From Sacculina carcini (lineage: Eukaryota > Arthropoda > Thecostraca > Sacculinidae), in contig OU696589.1 of NCBI GenBank assembly GCA_916048095.2, positions 1,403,001 through 1,467,000 on the forward strand: 64,000 nucleotides of DNA, written 5' to 3'. The notes below the pieces were generated by a model. It had not been told where the DNA came from. It saw nothing but the letters and a program-made list of their open reading frames with translations, and did not search any database. Both the position numbers and the translations under genes were made by a program. This document shows, piece after piece, positions 19,118 to 27,842 of this stretch. How positions within the stretch are numbered: position 1 is the stretch's first letter; each line of letters opens with the position of its first letter.

Positions 19118-20087
19118 CAAACCCGCTCATGTTTGCACAACTCCCTCCTGGATCTAGTTTTTTAGGGGAAGTCAAAGTTTTTATGTGTTTGATAGGAAAT
19201 GGCAAATCTCGGATCCCAGAAAGTCGCCAGTCTAAAAATGACTCCAGGAGTTCAGCAGATACATTCAAGAAGCTAAGAGGCGGAAGAAATTGATCGAAGT
19301 ATAATGAGGACGTGCCATGATAATACAACCGATAATCATGGAAGGAAATAGTTTTGGAATCCGCCTGGATTGTAGGAGTTGAATGGAGAGTAGGTAAAGT
19401 AACCAACAACAGGGAGTGGTCGCAAAAGTTTTGATCTGGTGGCAGATCCTGCACTAGGGGGTTACTAGTGTTGGGCATGAAGAGAGGAGAGGTAACGAGA
19501 ACAACGTCTAGTGTGTGGCCAGATAAATGCGTGGGACAATTTGGGAGTAAAGAAAGTGCATAATAATCTATAAGAGATAGGAATATGTGGGTCGATGGAG
19601 TTGGAGGGGAAACATTTGTCCAGAAATTAAAGCCCCCGAATATAGCGAAAGAATCAGAGAATTTCGCAGTCAAATTCTCAATGAGTGCAGAGAACTAATC
19701 GAAGAAATCAGGCAATGTCCCTGCGTGATTGTGCCTGTAGACAATCGAAATACAAAATATTTGGCCATAGGATTAATGTGTGACTAGGGATAAGTATTCA
19801 AAGGATATGGGAACAAATGTGAGTGTTTGATGTTTGCGGGCAGAAAAAGGTATGCGAAACAGTATACCAACACCACCGCCTTTGGAGTGATGTGACGAGG
19901 AAGAACTCGATGCGTGCAAAAAAGAGTATGAGGAAGGTAAAGCCGTCAGGAAAGAGTTACATTCCAGATCTTGTAGCCAAGTCTCCGTGAGGCAAAGGAA
20001 GTCTAGGCCATAACTTGAAAGGAGATCAGTGATGTAAGACACCTTATTCCTGGCCGATCGAATGTTGAGAAGGCCAATTTGTGGCAT
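19118..20087 (-). pseudogene. LINE-B ORF2, endonuclease half
   Basis: AP-type endonuclease of LINE-B in at least two frames. 20087-19773 starts MPQIGLLNIRSARNKVSYI and contains DFLCLTETWL, the E of the active site, and GGGVGILFR. 19673-19113 continues with the later strands (HTLDVVLVTSP and CDHSLLLVTL, the D-x-x-L and D-H boxes). The first Met of 20087 is a plausible ORF2 start because N-I-R-S begins most LINE endonucleases. The frame between the two pieces (about 19680-19770) is disrupted. Downstream it is cut by GYP2, whose removal joins it to 14508. Confidence 0.85.
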
Positions 20088-20162
20088 AATTTCTCATTCA
20101 GAGACACCATGAATAATTGAAGTAACGGAAGGAAATGTGGTGCGAGGGCTCACTGGGATCAA

Positions 20163-20845
20163 AACATTCAGACTCAGTTTTTTACTCCTCAGTACGTTGT
20201 TTCAAGTCAATAATGGCGTCAACAAATGAAGGGCAAAAGAGCGAGAAGGCGGAGTGGTGAGACATCAACCCTGCTAAACTACATGTGTAGCATTTTAGGT
20301 TACCACGATCATTACATTGGGAAGAAGGATTTGTGCCGGCACAGTGACCGCACTTGGGGGAGGATGGTCTGGAGCGACACTTTGAAGCAATGTGGCCCAT
20401 GCCTAGGCACGATTTGCAACAAATCCAAATCCATCCAGATCGAAATCCAGTGGACAGGGAGAGTGGACAGGGAGACATGATAGGTGGGCGTATACTCTGT
20501 CCCCAAGGACGCGTATGGCATCTCGACAAATGGGGGTCACGGCAAAAACAGCACAACGCGAATTAGACTTCACGAAAGTGAAGAACAAGAACTTCATGCT
20601 TCCATCCTCTATGAACGGGGAGAGCGACGGATTTGGGCGGATATTGATTCAACAAGAGCATCGGAAGACAAACTAGGAGGGATGTTGGGAATAGTGATTT
20701 CAGGCGTAATAGGGGCTCGATAAGGCTGTGATAGTTCGGAATGTGGGAAAGATTTCGACAGGGAATTCATGGTCAATGCCACTGTAGCGCTTTCGGTGTG
20801 CGTATGCAATCGCCTAGCCCGTCATTCATGAAGACCGCCATATAA
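20163..20845 (-). pseudogene. LINE-B ORF1, 3' part with zinc knuckles
   Basis: Gag-like ORF1 protein, probably nucleic-acid binding. The frame pieces 20809-20609, 20597-20403 and 20556-20182 follow each other with indels. Recognisable parts are ITPEITIPNIPPSLSSDAL, then KFLFFTFVKSNSRCAVF (hydrophobic strands), then the Cys region: CKSCLGMGHIASKC (CX2CX4HX4C), CGHCAGTNPSSQC and CYTC, ending just upstream of ORF2. A second copy of the same Cys region lies at 43930-44290. The N-terminal part is on the other side of the LTR composite (25607-26460). Confidence 0.75.
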
Positions 20846-21298
20846 TGTATATATTTACATGCCGTGTCTATTTACACCAACAAAGTGCACAGAGCCGGGG
20901 GATACGCTGCGCCGCGTAGGTACTCACAGCAACGACTAGGGACGACTGCTCTCAGCCGTGTGTCCACTGTACCTGTGTGTTGTCCGCACGGCCCTCGTGA
21001 CAATAACAACTGCGAGAGAGCAGGTCCGTGAGCAGGTCTGATATGATGTGTACACACAGAGCGAATAACGGTACAGTGGGCACGGCGATACAGGCACTGC
21101 GAATGAAGTAGAGTGTGAGAGCAGAAGGGTGTGAGGTGCATGGACAAACATGGTGTGTGTGAGAGAGCGAGAGGAGAAATACACACGGTTACTCTCGACC
21201 GGAAACATGATTAAAATGACAAATAATAAATTGACAATAACACGTATATACAAGCCTAGCATAAAATGACGACAATGCAGCCAACATGGCCCGCTACA
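20846..21298 (-). repeat. left end LTR of GYP4 (different subfamily)
   Basis: On the minus strand it starts TGTAGCGGGCC after the purine tract CAGGGGGTAG and shares with the other two LTRs only short blocks such as GTGCCCACTGTACCGTT. The proposed end TATATACA at 20846 is tentative. Confidence 0.55.
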
Positions 21299-21346
21299 CT
21301 ACCCCCTGTCAGAGTGTAATGAGAATGAAACTCGACGAATAGGAGC

Positions 21347-22551
21347 CTAGCGTGCAAGCGGTCGCGGTGAGCGTGAGCGGAGGATGGACCGCGATGTTGC
21401 AGTGGCGACGGTCGGCTGAGGGTTCCGTGATGTCAAAGTACATTCGCTGGGTTGTCGTGGCTGTTGTTTGGAGCCGTGTTGTTGTCGGATTGCCTTGTTG
21501 ATTCGCAGGAGCGGCTTAGGTCCTCGGTAAGGCGTACCGGAAGGTTGTAATGTGCGAGGCACAGATGGTTTATGCCGCAGCGCTGTGCTGTTGCTCTGCT
21601 TTGCTACTGCGGGATTGAAGCAGCAATCAAGTGGTGAGTGACGCTTTCCGTGCAGGACAAAAACGTCGCTGCACGTATCTAGGCCGCGTGGCTGGTGGCT
21701 TTTTCGGCGAGACTGTCGCGGTGCCACCTGTTTGACGAGGCCCTCGTTGCTCTGCAATGCCTGAACGTACGTCCTCTGGCGGGGTTTCGGCTTTTGCAGC
21801 GGCTGTAATGGCTGTGGACGGTCGTCAGCCAGCGACTTCTGCGTGGAAGGCCAGCTGCACTGGTCATTGCACCGCTTGGAGTTCTTGCCGAAACAGCGGT
21901 GATACCAGCACACGGTTGAGTTGCCGCTGCTGGTTTTTGAGCGTGCTGCATCGGCCGATCGCCGTTTGCGCGAGCGTGAGTGAGGCATGTTGTGAGATGG
22001 GCGCCGAGGCTCGGACAGCTGAAGCTCGCTATGACCAGTTTAATGGTCAACGGCTCGATACAGCTGGAGCTCTTTGATGAGGCTGCCTATTAATGCCACC
22101 AATTCACTCAGAAGTTTGTCGTTGGCTGCAAAGCTGATGTCAGGCGTGTCAGGCGGTCGCGACGGCATCTTGGCAGAGGCGACGACGCTCGCTGACCATG
22201 AACTCGCTGGCTGCTGAGCGGAAGCGGCGACAAATGGGTCGCCTTAAGCGCTTCCGGTTGCGACGATTGTGTGGCAAGACGGGACCTTAAGGCAGCGCAC
22301 AAGTCGGCAAAGGTCGCCGTGGGACACATGATAACGTCTCTCACCTGTGTTGCCAGTGAAAAAGGTATGCTGGCCACCAGGAGTTTCAGGCGGTTGCGGT
22401 CGTCCTCTACGCCGGACACATCTATGGCGAATTCGACCTGCGTTAGCCAGAGCTCCGTTTCTACGGCGGAGAATGGCGGCAGGCGGACGGATGCCATCGG
22501 CGTGCTCATTGGAGCCGTGATTGCGACTTTTGTGATGTAGGCTGCAGACAT
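21347..22551 (-). pseudogene. GYP4 gag fused to the Pol C-terminus by internal deletion
   Basis: Starts MSAAYITKVAITAP at 22551, 28 bases inside the primer site. The capsid-like part has ETELWLTQVEFAIDVSGV and VRDVIMCPTATFADLCAALRSRL. After indels near 22100-22150 the last 213 codons (21988-21347) carry the CHCC finger CWYHRCFGKNSKRCNDQC, then a basic stretch, then DVFVLHGKRH and a SRSILRSRSPRPLAR tail. That tail resembles the end of Pol (compare YTVDINGRHERVCINRLKPAY in GYP1). Protease, RT, RNase H and most of integrase are missing. It is a non-autonomous derivative whose tail may be read as an extended Gag. Confidence 0.7.
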
Positions 22552-22576
22552 GGCGGCGACGGGTACAGATGCGACG

Positions 22577-22594
22577 ATCACGTCGGGGTCACCA
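22577..22594 (-). other. GYP4 primer binding site (tRNA-Trp)
   Basis: Plus-strand ATCACGTCGGGGTCACCA equals the last 18 bases of animal tRNA-Trp including CCA, so the element-sense site TGGTGACCCCGACGTGAT pairs with it fully. It lies one base from the LTR end. Confidence 0.88.
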
Positions 22595-22595
22595 A

Positions 22596-23223
22596 TGTAG
22601 CGCTTTAGACGTGACTCTGCCTGGAAACGTGCTACTGTCTTAGTCCCGCGCCACAAACGCGACGAAATGTCCACGATGTGATGCACGCAGTGTATTTAGT
22701 GGCGTACACAGTTCCGGCAGCTCAATGAGCAAGTGACACCGTAATGCATACAATAATACGAATAGCACTAATTCACACTAATAGGAATAACACACCGATC
22801 ACAGTAATAAAACGTAGCACCGTGTATCCACAGAGATGCCCCACAGACGACTGACCCTGTGGCCCACTGTAACCCCGTGTAGTCTGCTCGGTCATGCTGT
22901 CAACAACGGACCGCGAGGGGAGAAGGACCGTTAGCCGAAAGGACACAATGACCAACGGTACAGTGGGCACAGCGCTGATACAGGCACAGCGAAGGAGCAG
23001 AGTGTCAGGATGTATGTACATGACGAGAAAAACAAGTAATGCGTGGAAGGCAGAGGATGGGAGTAGAGAAGGGTGTGAGCGGAGTAAGCTCAGTGTGCAA
23101 AACAAGCTTGGAAAGGAGCAGAGTTGTGATGAAGGAAAGTGTGTGAGAGCAGGTGCCGCATGTAATGCCGTAACGTTTGGAGGGTGATATATCTATACAT
23201 AAATGTACACGTGGGACGCTACA
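22596..23223 (-). repeat. shared LTR between GYP3 and GYP4
   Basis: 628 bp, TGTAGCGTCCCACGTG ... GCGCTACA read on the minus strand. Nearly identical to 24962-25606 except for a 17-bp insertion (ACACTGTGTAATAATAC region) in the latter. Confidence 0.92.
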
Positions 23224-23985
23224 CCACCCCCCTCTCGCCCAATTGCTGGAAGATGGCCTCTTCACTCTAGTCTGCAACATGTGGTCAAATGCCTTCTTGG
23301 CTACTTGTAAGCGATTAGGCGGTAGAAGACGAGGACGTGCGAATTTCGGTGGACCAGTGGTAGCAATGTGGTGCGTGACCTTGTGGAGCAACGGGAACGG
23401 GTCGCTAGCAGGACGCACGACACCAGGAAATACACTTAGAAGTTGTTGGAAGCGACTTCGTGGTTGAATTGGGCACCGAAGTCCAGACGATTCAGCACAG
23501 GTTTGGATTCCGCGAGCTCGAACTTAACCTGATGATTCACGGAGCTCGCGGTTGTGCAGATCAACAATCAGCCGGTATTGTGATAGTAGGTCAGCACCGA
23601 TAATATTTGTGGTGACATTCGCGACCAGAAATCGCCACTTGACAGAAGATTCCTTGTCAAATGACACCTGGAGGTCATGTGTGCCGTAGACGTCGACGAG
23701 GGATCCATTGGCGGCCTGTAGTTTCGACTCGATTGTCGACGAAAGTGGAGCAGGAAGTGCCTTGGGCATGATGAGACTGACTTGGGCTCCAGTGTCGACA
23801 AGAAAGAGCTGTTTGGTGAGGTGATCTTCGACCATGAAGAGCGGCACCGATGATGGCCGTTTACCTGCAGTCGCTGGTGCTCCGCGCTGCAGGCACGCTA
23901 GTTTTCCGCCGGCGTGGAAGCGGACCAGCTGCACGGACTGGTGCAGTGCTCGGCAGCGGCACCCCAACGACGGTGGTACCAGCAC
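23224..23985 (-). pseudogene. GYP3 protease and first part of reverse transcriptase, then deletion
   Basis: 23985-23524 carries the aspartic protease: LFLVDTGAQVSLIMP (D-T-G) and NIIGADLLSQYRLIVDL. It is open but in a different frame from gag. 23418-23227 carries the RT start (HKVTHHIATTGPPKFARPR and SSSNWA) in another frame. The RT stops abruptly at SNWA and the next bases are the purine tract GAGAGGGGGGTGG and the LTR. About 2.5-3 kb of RT, RNase H and integrase have therefore been deleted. Confidence 0.82.
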
Positions 23986-24938
23986 ACTCTTGCCTCTGTC
24001 GACGAACGTGGTGACGGAGAACGCGGTGGAGCGGATGTGCGCGATCTGGACCGTCTGCGACCGGAAACGCCTCGAGTGCCCGGACGGGCCCGGTCGCCGG
24101 CGAACTGCAATTTCTCAATCAAACTGCTGAGAGTTGCAGTGAGAGTGTACGATTCATGCCCGTTCGGCGCAACCTGCTGTGTAGCAGCGAGCACGGCTGG
24201 TGGCTGTATAACGGCAGCTGGTGATTGTAGGGCGGCTGGTGCCTGTAGGACAACAGGTGACTGTGTGACGGCGGCTGACGTCTGTAGAGCAGCAGCTACC
24301 GGCCAGATGCTGGCTGGCGGACGCTGGGTGGCGGCTATGAATCGATCGGCAGCCAAAGCCAACTCAGCCAATCCAGTGCTCTCAGGCAACAAAGCCAATG
24401 CAGCGTTGACATCACGCGGCATACGCTGTAAAAACAGCATGCGTAGCAGGTCAGTGTCGCAGGTGGCCCCGGAAGTTGTCAGCTCATTCGTCATGCTGCG
24501 CAATAGCTCAGAGGGCTTCTGGTCCCCCAGCTGTTGGTGCCTCAGCATCGCTTCTAGCCTTGACGCTCGTGATTCCGCAAGACGAGTGCGAAGAGCGCTG
24601 CATAGCTCTGCAAATGTCGACGTAGGCCGGTTGATGACGTCTTTGACATGTTCCGCGACGTGAATGGGTAAGTTGGAGGCCAACAATTTGAGCTTGAGGC
24701 GGTCCTCATTGATGCCAGACACGTCCATTTAAAATTCGACTTGTGTGAGCCATAACTCCGGATTTTGTGCGGCGAATGGTGGCAGTCGAAATGCGGCGAC
24801 CTGCCTTGAAAGAACCGCCTCGGCGGCAGGAGCGTCAGGGGCGACCGGAGCAGCATGAGCAGCAAGTGCGTCAGGAGCGCTCTTCGGCGAGTGGCTCTGT
24901 GAAGAAGGGGCGGCAGGGATGGCACGACCTCCAGGCAT
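23898..24938 (-). pseudogene. GYP3 Gag with one stop
   Basis: Starts MPGGRAIPAAP at 24938, four bases from the end of the primer site. An Ala/Pro-rich leader is followed by FRLPPFAAQNPELWLTQVEF, a single in-frame stop at 24729-24731, and then the rest of the capsid-like part (DVINRPTSTFAELCSAL, LGDQKPSELLRSM, FLQRMPRDVNAALALLP). An Ala/Val-rich linker and the CHCC finger CWYHRRWGAAAEHCTSPC (CX2HX9CX3C) follow. Protease begins in another frame before this frame ends. Apart from the one stop the frame is intact. Confidence 0.88.
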
Positions 24939-24941
24939 GGT

Positions 24942-24960
24942 AATCACGTCGGGGTCACCA
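24942..24960 (-). other. GYP3 primer binding site (tRNA-Trp)
   Basis: Plus-strand AATCACGTCGGGGTCACCA equals the last 19 bases of tRNA-Trp with CCA. It lies one base from the LTR at 24962. Confidence 0.9.
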
Positions 24961-24961
24961 G

Positions 24962-25606
24962 TGTAGCGCTTTAGACGTGACTCTGCCTGGGAACGTGCTA
25001 CTGTCTTAGTCCCGCGCCACAAATGCGACGAAATGTCTACGATGTGATGCACGCAGTGTGTTTAGTGGCGTACACAGTTCCGGCAGCTCAATGAGCAAAT
25101 GACACCGTAATGCGTACAATAATACGAATAGCACAATACTACACTGTGTAATAATACACACTAATAGGAATAACACACCGATCACAGTAATAAAACGTAG
25201 CACCGTGTATCCACAGAGATGCCCCACAGACGACTGACCCTGTGGCCCACTGTAACCCCGTGTAGTCTGATCGGTCATGCTGTCAACAACGGACCGCGAG
25301 GGGAGAAGGACCGTTAGCCGAAATGACACAATGGCCAACGGTACAGTGGGCACAGCGCTGATACAGGCACAGCGAAGGAGCAGAGTGTCAGGATGTATGT
25401 ACATGACGAGAAAAACAAGTAATGCGTGGAAGGCAGAGAATGGGAGTAGAGAAGGGTGTGAGCGGAGTAAGCTCAGTGTGCAAAACAAGCTTGGAAAGGA
25501 GCAGAGTTGTGATGAAGGAAAGTGTGTGAGAGCAGGTGCCGTATGTAATGCCGTAACGTTTGGAGGGTGAAATATCTATACATAAATGTACACGTGGGAC
25601 GCTACA
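24962..25606 (-). repeat. GYP3 5' LTR
   Basis: 645 bp, same ends as 22596-23223. Lies directly against LINE-B ORF1 sequence at 25607. Confidence 0.92.
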
Positions 25607-26460
25607 CCACACCGGGGGCGGAGTTGCATCTGATCACAAATGTTGTCTCATTTTTTGAGACACCTTTTATAGGGATATTGGATAGGGCAGACGCAATTTG
25701 CTCGCTTGACACATAATCAGATATTAGAATGCATTTTTCTTCGGAGCCAAACCACCCACAGCAGACAAATTACCGTTATGACCATCACAAATCACATCAC
25801 ATGTTTTGCGGGTAGTGACGGCAGATGTTACAGTACTTGCAGGCGCAGGAGCAGCAGTGGCGGCGACGGGAGCAGCAGTGACGGCGACAGGAGCAGCAGT
25901 GGCGGCGACAGGATAAGCAGAGGCATCAATATAAGCTGCAGTGGCGGTGACAGGAGTAGCAGTGACGGCGACAGGAGCAGCAGTGGCGGCGACAGGATAA
26001 GCAGAGGCATCGATATAAGCTGCAGTGGCGGTGACAGGAGCAGCAGTGGCGTCGACAGGAGCAGCAGTGGCGGCGACAGGATAAGCAGAGGCATCGATAT
26101 AAGCAGCAGTGGCGGTGACAGGAGCCACATTGATGACATTATCAAGTGATTCCATAAACTCAGCCCTCAGTGTAGCAACAGCTGTGGATATATTGGTGTC
26201 AATTTTTTTTCGAGAGATGGACTCAATTCAGTGATGAGGCCACCGCTAGAAGATTTTGTGAATGGGCGATGATTGTCAACAATCAAGGATATTTTTTCAT
26301 CGCAATCCATGCAGTGCCAACGGAGTGAAGATTTTGCGATTTTTCGCAGCAAACCTGCTGAGACATTGATGCACTTTTTGTACAGGTGCTGACCACACGA
26401 AATATCGCTGGACGGTGTGTTGCACACCGAACAATCAGCGATCGTCATCACAGGCATGAT
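25607..26460 (-). pseudogene. LINE-B ORF1, 5' part: PHD-like finger and Ala-rich repeats
   Basis: Likely start MPVMTIADCSVCN at 26460, the second Met of a longer open stretch. Residues about 9-60 form a Cys/His cluster, CSVCN ... CGQHLYKKC ... WHCMDC, spaced like the PHD-type fingers at the start of many CR1-like ORF1 proteins. A run of eight T near 26202-26209 shifts the frame. The other frame continues as MESLDNVINVAPV and a tandem Ala/Val/Pro repeat (units of VAATAAPV and YIDASAYP) over 26110-25850. After another shift, KCILISDYVSSEQIASALS and FVIRCNSAPG, strands of an RRM-like fold, run up to the LTR at 25606. The remainder is at 20845 downwards. Confidence 0.7.
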
Positions 26461-27259
26461 GGGGTGGACGAATACAGCAGACGGAAAAACGCTAAATCTA
26501 AATCTCAATCGAAAAGCCAATGTGGATATAAAAGCGGAGAGAGACATCTAAGTCAAGCAACCAGGTTTCAACCAAACAAAAACTACACAAATGATAACAA
26601 GAAACAAGGTAAACGAATTAAGTGAGTTTGTTGCGACAGGAACAAATGTTCAAGAGACCGACAGATAGAGGTGGGGGAGAATGCAGAGTAGAATGACGAA
26701 TAGATGACTGTGGGAGTGTAGAAGGTGGAGTAGGACTACAGTACGCGACAAAATGTTTGACGTGGTGAACTTTTCCCCGCGCATTTTGTTGCGATGCGAA
26801 ATTATTGGTAAAAGCTGAATGAGGTTGTGGTGGTCAAACCACATAGAATGATGGCACAGGCGAAGAACGATATATTGTGGCACCGGAAAAGAGCAGCTGA
26901 TACCTCAACGATCGACTGGCCTAGACTGCCTTTGCTGAGCCCACTTGCATATTTATATCACTTTTGGTCACGTGACGTGAAACAGTGCACACACGCAAAC
27001 ATACACACCGACACACACAAACATACACCATGATTCTCATACGCACAATCACAATGACACTTGAGCTACAGACAAACATACATCCGTTCATACACCCAAG
27101 CTTCACACACATTCGCACAATTCTTACATGCATACATACACGCATACATTACACTTGCTTACACACAGGCGTCACACTTGCATACACCACGAGGTTGGCA
27201 AGTAATGAAAGCACGTGTGTTTCTGGTCGATTTTTTCTTGGCTTTACAATGTGGTGTTC
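26461..27259. other. LINE-B upstream region and CA-rich sequence
   Basis: 26461-26960 is probably the 5' UTR of LINE-B; I see no gene in it. From about 26975 to 27190 the plus strand is CA-rich (CACACAAACATACACC and similar), like the LTRs of GYP5 and GYP6, and may be an old LTR remnant. No ORF here has a recognisable domain. Confidence 0.4.
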
Positions 27260-27264
27260 GGATA

Positions 27265-27818
27265 TGTGGTTTTTCTTCTACTGCACGACCCTCCATAAGG
27301 TGAATTAGAAAAGAAGATGTATTAAATGACACACAAAATGATGATGAGGAAAAATCAGTAAAGAGAAAAAACCAAAGAAACCAGAACACAAAGCACGCGA
27401 AAACCTCTGTCGAAAGCCGATACGCGAAAACACCAAAATAACCCACAGAAACTCTCCACGTCCGAGTCACGACAAACCGCCACACACACTCCCTCCAAAG
27501 TTCATTCACACCACGAACAATCACTCGCACACAGACATACAAACCCGCACATACACGCCTAAGCTCGCTCGCGCACACAACCCATCCCCATCCCCAAGTC
27601 CAAACAGGTCAGCTTATACGTACACATACGCACACTCGCGCGCACACACACGTACACACACACACACACACACATACACACACACACACACACACGTTCA
27701 AACCATGAAACCCACACAGACACATACACTCACACACTCGCGCATGCGTACACTTACTAATGCAAACACTCATACGTGCATACTCACATATACAACTATA
27801 AATATACATACATTCACA
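27265..27818 (-). repeat. GYP5 3' LTR
   Basis: 554 bp; on the minus strand TGTGAATGTATG ... AAAACCACA. Contains a (CA)n tract at about 27650-27695 longer than or different from that of the 5' LTR. Preceded by the target GGATA on the plus-strand left. Confidence 0.93.
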
Positions 27819-27826
27819 CTCCCACC
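27819..27826 (-). other. GYP5 polypurine tract
   Basis: Minus-strand GGTGGGAG abuts the 3' LTR. The hairpin at 27827-27842 directly precedes it. Confidence 0.7.
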
Positions 27827-27842
27827 TGATTCCTAAGAATCA
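27827..27842 (-). other. hairpin at pol stop / polypurine tract of GYP5
   Basis: Plus strand TGATTC-CTAA-GAATCA, a 6-bp stem with a 4-base loop. It overlaps the pol stop codon (27833-27835, in the loop). GYP6 has a hairpin of the same size at the same place with different bases (36197-36212). Confidence 0.7.

Larger units (their letters stand above)
20846..25606 (-). mobile_element. GYP3/GYP4: two deleted CsRn1-type elements sharing one LTR
   Basis: Minus-strand array. From right to left: LTR 24962-25606, GYP3 internal part (primer site, gag, protease, start of RT, purine tract), LTR 22596-23223, GYP4 internal part (primer site, gag, Pol C-terminus), and an LTR-like end 20846-21298 of a different subfamily. 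The middle LTR is at once the 3' LTR of GYP3 and the 5' LTR of GYP4. Such structures arise by recombination between related copies. No target duplication was found at the outer ends (CCAC on the right, TTAT read on the minus strand at the left). Confidence 0.82.
12841..26960 (-). mobile_element. LINE-B: non-LTR retrotransposon split by two LTR insertions
   Basis: One LINE on the minus strand, read from about 26.5 kb down to 12.85 kb, once GYP2 (14509-19117) and the GYP3/GYP4 composite (20846-25606) are taken out. Order: ORF1 5' part (25607-26460), ORF1 3' part with zinc knuckles (20163-20845), endonuclease (19118-20087), linker and reverse transcriptase (12883-14508). Net length is about 4.7 kb. 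Continuity across GYP2 is proven by the 5-bp duplication CAAAC. Continuity across the composite is inferred from matching protein context on both sides. Confidence 0.8.

Noticed and set aside
12841..20845. Treating LINE pieces left and right of GYP2 as two LINEs
   Set aside because: The CAAAC duplication and the complementary domain content (RT on one side, endonuclease on the other) show one interrupted element.
23914..24663. Plus-strand ORF of 249 codons
   Set aside because: Antisense to GYP3 Gag.
25706..26149. Plus-strand Ser/Gly/Asp repeat protein
   Set aside because: Antisense to the Ala-repeat part of LINE-B ORF1; the minus frame connects with a zinc finger and RRM-like sequence, the plus frame with nothing.
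27609..27809. Minus-strand Cys/Val-rich ORF (also 31716-31952)
   Set aside because: Translation of (CA)n in the GYP5 LTRs.
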